From contig CM056742.1 of assembly GCA_029851415.1 (NCBI GenBank), positions 83,628,748 to 83,692,747 on the forward strand: 64,000 nt of DNA, read 5' to 3'. The translations under genes were made by a program, and so were the position numbers. The notes beneath the pieces were generated by a model. That model was not told where the DNA came from. It was given only the letters and a program-made list of their open reading frames with translations, and made no database searches. Positions 61,938 to 64,000 of the stretch are shown one piece after another. Origin of the DNA: Eretmocerus hayati (Eukaryota; Arthropoda; Insecta; Hymenoptera; Aphelinidae). Position 1 is the first letter of the stretch, and each line of letters opens with the position of its first letter.

Positions 61938-62830
61938 GCCGGTTCCGAGGTGTGACGCATAATCAATGCAATCTTTTATATCGCAAGTCTTTTAACTTGC
62001 CGATTCTAATGCATAATTCTGAAAAGTATGATAATCACCTAATAATCAAGAGTTTAGTCAACGATCTCCCTGGAGATATCAAGGTAATCCCTCATAATAT
62101 GGAAAATTATTTGGCCATCTTCAAGAGAGTTGAAGGGACTCGGATAAGATTGACATTTCTAGACTCTTTCAAGTTTTTGAGCGAGAGTTTAGGAAAATTG
62201 GGAGGCTATTTAGAGAACGATAAAAAAATTGTGCTGTGGAATAGTTTCAAGGATGAAATTTGCGCCATTTCGCAAAGAACTGGCGAGAGCATTGAAGATT
62301 TGTTCAAGCTCGGGACACGCAAATCTGTATTCCCATATGATTATTTGGATTCGTTTAACAAACTCAAGTCTCCAGTCTATCCTAGCAAGGATGATTTTTA
62401 TAACATACTGAATGACTCACATATTTCTGATGCTGATTATGAACATGGGGCTAAAGTATGGAACACATTCGGGTGTAGCAATTTAGGTGATTATAGTAAT
62501 CTGTACCTAAAGATAGATGTATTGCTACTGTGTGATGTTTTCACAAATTCCAGGAAGACTTTCCATCAGAGTTTTGGTCTTGATCCTGCTCACTATCTCT
62601 CACTTCCTGGTTATTCTATGAGTGCTATGTTACATCTAACGAAAGTAGAATTGGAATTATTAACTGACATTGATATTTTGATATTGTTCGAGAGAATGTT
62701 ACGAGGAGGAATTTCCCAAAGTTGCCTTCGTTATGTGGAGGCTAACAACATCTATCTACCGAATTATGATCCTAACAAAGTGTCACATCGGAAGCACTTT
62801 AATTTACAAATTATTTTGACGCCGATTTGA

Positions 62831-63770
62831 AATTTTTGAGTCTGGGAGTGACCCCAAGGACTCGGGAAACTTTTGTTTCCAAAAAAAATTGAACGTTGGA
62901 ATGCTCAAAATTACAAGATTGCGGTAATAACAAAAAATACAGGAAACCTAGCTTGCGGCGAATTCACCTCACACTTGAACCTAAAAAGCTCCTCAATAAC
63001 TGGTTCTGGAAAAATAACTCTGACGATCTGTCGAGTATTTTTCCTCCCTCAGTTACTAGGAGCTACGTGAGCTCAGGTGTAACATTTTGCACAAATCACG
63101 CATTCACTCGCGACGCGGTTCTAAAAATATTTTCAAGAAAAATTCCACTTCACAAAGAAACTATAAGAATGATTTTACAGAACCGATGATTTTAGAAAGA
63201 TGACTGAGTAGATAAAAAAAAACGACTCACTTTTTGATGGTGATGAAAAGTTTATTTGGTTGAATGTCCCTGGGCCCACTCGTTACACGATGTCGGACTC
63301 AAGGTGGGAAATCTTGACTCCAGGTGAGAATCCTCCCCAAGATGTTGTGCCGAAATGTTGATTGATGGAAATGATGATGGTTGTCGCGTCGCGTGTAGAA
63401 AAAAAATTCTAAGTCCAGCAATTGAACGAGATAGAAACTGGAGAAAGAAAGCTGCTCGACTGGTCTTGATGAGGTCCAGGAGCAGAGTGAAAAGCAGACT
63501 CCGGTGCAGAGACCCGATGATTTTGGGGCGGAAACTGCATTTCCCGGAGAGGGAAATCTCAACAAAAGGGCTAGATGGCGGGGTAGAATTCTACCCTGTA
63601 ATTGGTGTTCATAGTCTTTTGTTAGCCCGAGCCTTAACGCCCAAAATGAAGTTAGTCTCAATAGAAAGGGCGTGGACCCTATACATGCGTTCAGAGGGAG
63701 GGTTGGGTCTTGTAGTCTGGGGGCGGCAACATCTTGGAGAGGGACCTGGTGGGACGTACAACTTGGTCCC
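62831..63770. other. Stretch after the polymerase break, unassigned
   Basis: Overlapping frames occur on both strands: 62896-63189 plus, 63355-63807 plus and 63775-63299 minus. None shows a motif I recognise. The polymerase homology stops at about 62825, so this is probably a different, later sequence. Confidence 0.35.
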
Positions 63771-63915
63771 AGCAAGTGGCGCCACCAGTGTTAAAAGTTC
63801 GCACTAGGAAAATTTTGGGTCCTGTCAAGTGGCGCTCACTGCGTTGAAAATTGATACTACGAATATTAGGTGTCTCGACGAGTGGCGCCCTACAGTGCTA
63901 ACAATACTTACTATC
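63771..63915. repeat. Degenerate tandem repeat, three copies of about 53 bp
   Basis: A-AGTGGCGC, then CA-TG-GTT-AAA and CTA-G, recur from 63774, 63827 and 63880. It contains GGCGCC palindromes. It runs toward the window end, where nothing else is seen. Confidence 0.55.
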
Positions 63916-64000
63916 CAGACATTTTCTGGAGTATATCTTTTTGTTAAATATTTGGATGTTTAATATTCAGCACATATATAGTCATTAGATATAGATGTTC
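63916..64000. other. Window end, no identified feature
   Basis: AT-rich sequence without motif. Confidence 0.4.

Larger units (their letters stand above)
60133..62830 (+). pseudogene. Protein-primed type-B DNA polymerase of an insect virus-like element (broken)
   Basis: The first ATG is at 60133. The frame is broken by TAA at 60697, by a run of 12 A near 61092 (frameshift), by TGA at 61263, and by TAA at 61740 after an inserted (TA)n. An intron at 61879-61937 is removed to join HCHFTG to RFRGVT. Recognised parts: an N-terminal region (KNDGRNDCFYWSILVAIHSV) known from insect polymerase ORFs; a zinc-finger-like KHRHRIF...NRC...HREYC; exonuclease I TVYGDFES; an endonuclease-VII-like HNH (CAICEQLL, DHCHFTG, HNQCN); exonuclease II SEKYDNHLII; and exonuclease III YSNLYLKIDVLLL. 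It ends at RYVEANN and then YFDA, the first polymerase motif, after which the sequence is unrelated. The polymerase palm is missing, so it is dead. Confidence 0.85.

Noticed and set aside
63299..63807. Overlapping 150-158-codon ORFs on opposite strands near the right edge
   Set aside because: They cover the same bases in opposite directions, share no motif with known families, and run into the 53-bp tandem repeat.
1..64000. Bacterial or symbiont origin of the window
   Set aside because: Spliceosomal introns, AATAAA signals, microsatellites and insect-type retrotransposons throughout show eukaryotic nuclear DNA. No operons or ribosome-binding sites are seen.

Overview
The window looks like nuclear DNA of an insect. 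It is AT-rich, full of microsatellites, and packed with arthropod-type mobile elements: BEL/Pao and Ty3/Gypsy LTR retrotransposons, a Jockey-superfamily LINE, Tigger/pogo DNA transposons, long palindromic foldback elements and an insect-type protein-primed DNA polymerase B element. A hymenopteran, possibly a parasitoid wasp, would fit the ankyrin protein with a PRANC-like C-terminus, but the species cannot be named from the sequence. I see no recognisable host housekeeping gene.

Layout. 0-2.9 kb: a compact, virus-like cluster with a coiled-coil protein cut by the window edge, a convergent small gene that may be spliced, and a divergent ankyrin/PRANC-like gene, with poly(A) signals close behind each stop. 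2.9-7.7 kb: satellites, inverted repeats and a pogo terminus. 7.7-26.1 kb: a decayed BEL/Pao element (BEL-1) split by a Gypsy element (Gypsy-1, 4-bp target duplication ACAG). Gypsy-1 carries a hierarchical palindrome and a second Gypsy element (Gypsy-2), which is itself interrupted by a LINE. 26.7-34.6 kb: a second BEL/Pao element (BEL-2), minus strand, near full length with target duplication ATGAT, but dead. 36.2-37.0 kb: a foldback element.

37.26-47.73 kb: Gypsy-3, an apparently intact and recent element. Its two 755-bp LTRs look identical and are flanked by GATA. It has uninterrupted gag and pol, a textbook -1 frameshift heptamer with a possible pseudoknot, and an unexplained third ORF where env would lie. 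50.0-50.7 kb: another foldback element. 50.9-53.6 kb: a Tigger transposon inserted in a pogo-type element. 53.9-56.6 kb: a BEL integrase fragment (BEL-3) split by a foldback element. 57.5-58.4 kb: tandem arrays.

58.4-62.8 kb: a gene cluster around a DNA polymerase B pseudogene. Two genes on the minus strand (a basic domain with an acidic tail, and a three-exon acidic repeat protein) diverge from the polymerase gene across a 140-bp region with TATA boxes on both strands. Short introns with good splice sites are visible. The polymerase has nonsense codons and a homopolymer frameshift, and it ends abruptly at the first polymerase motif. This cluster and the left-edge cluster are the parts most likely to be virus-derived and least well described.
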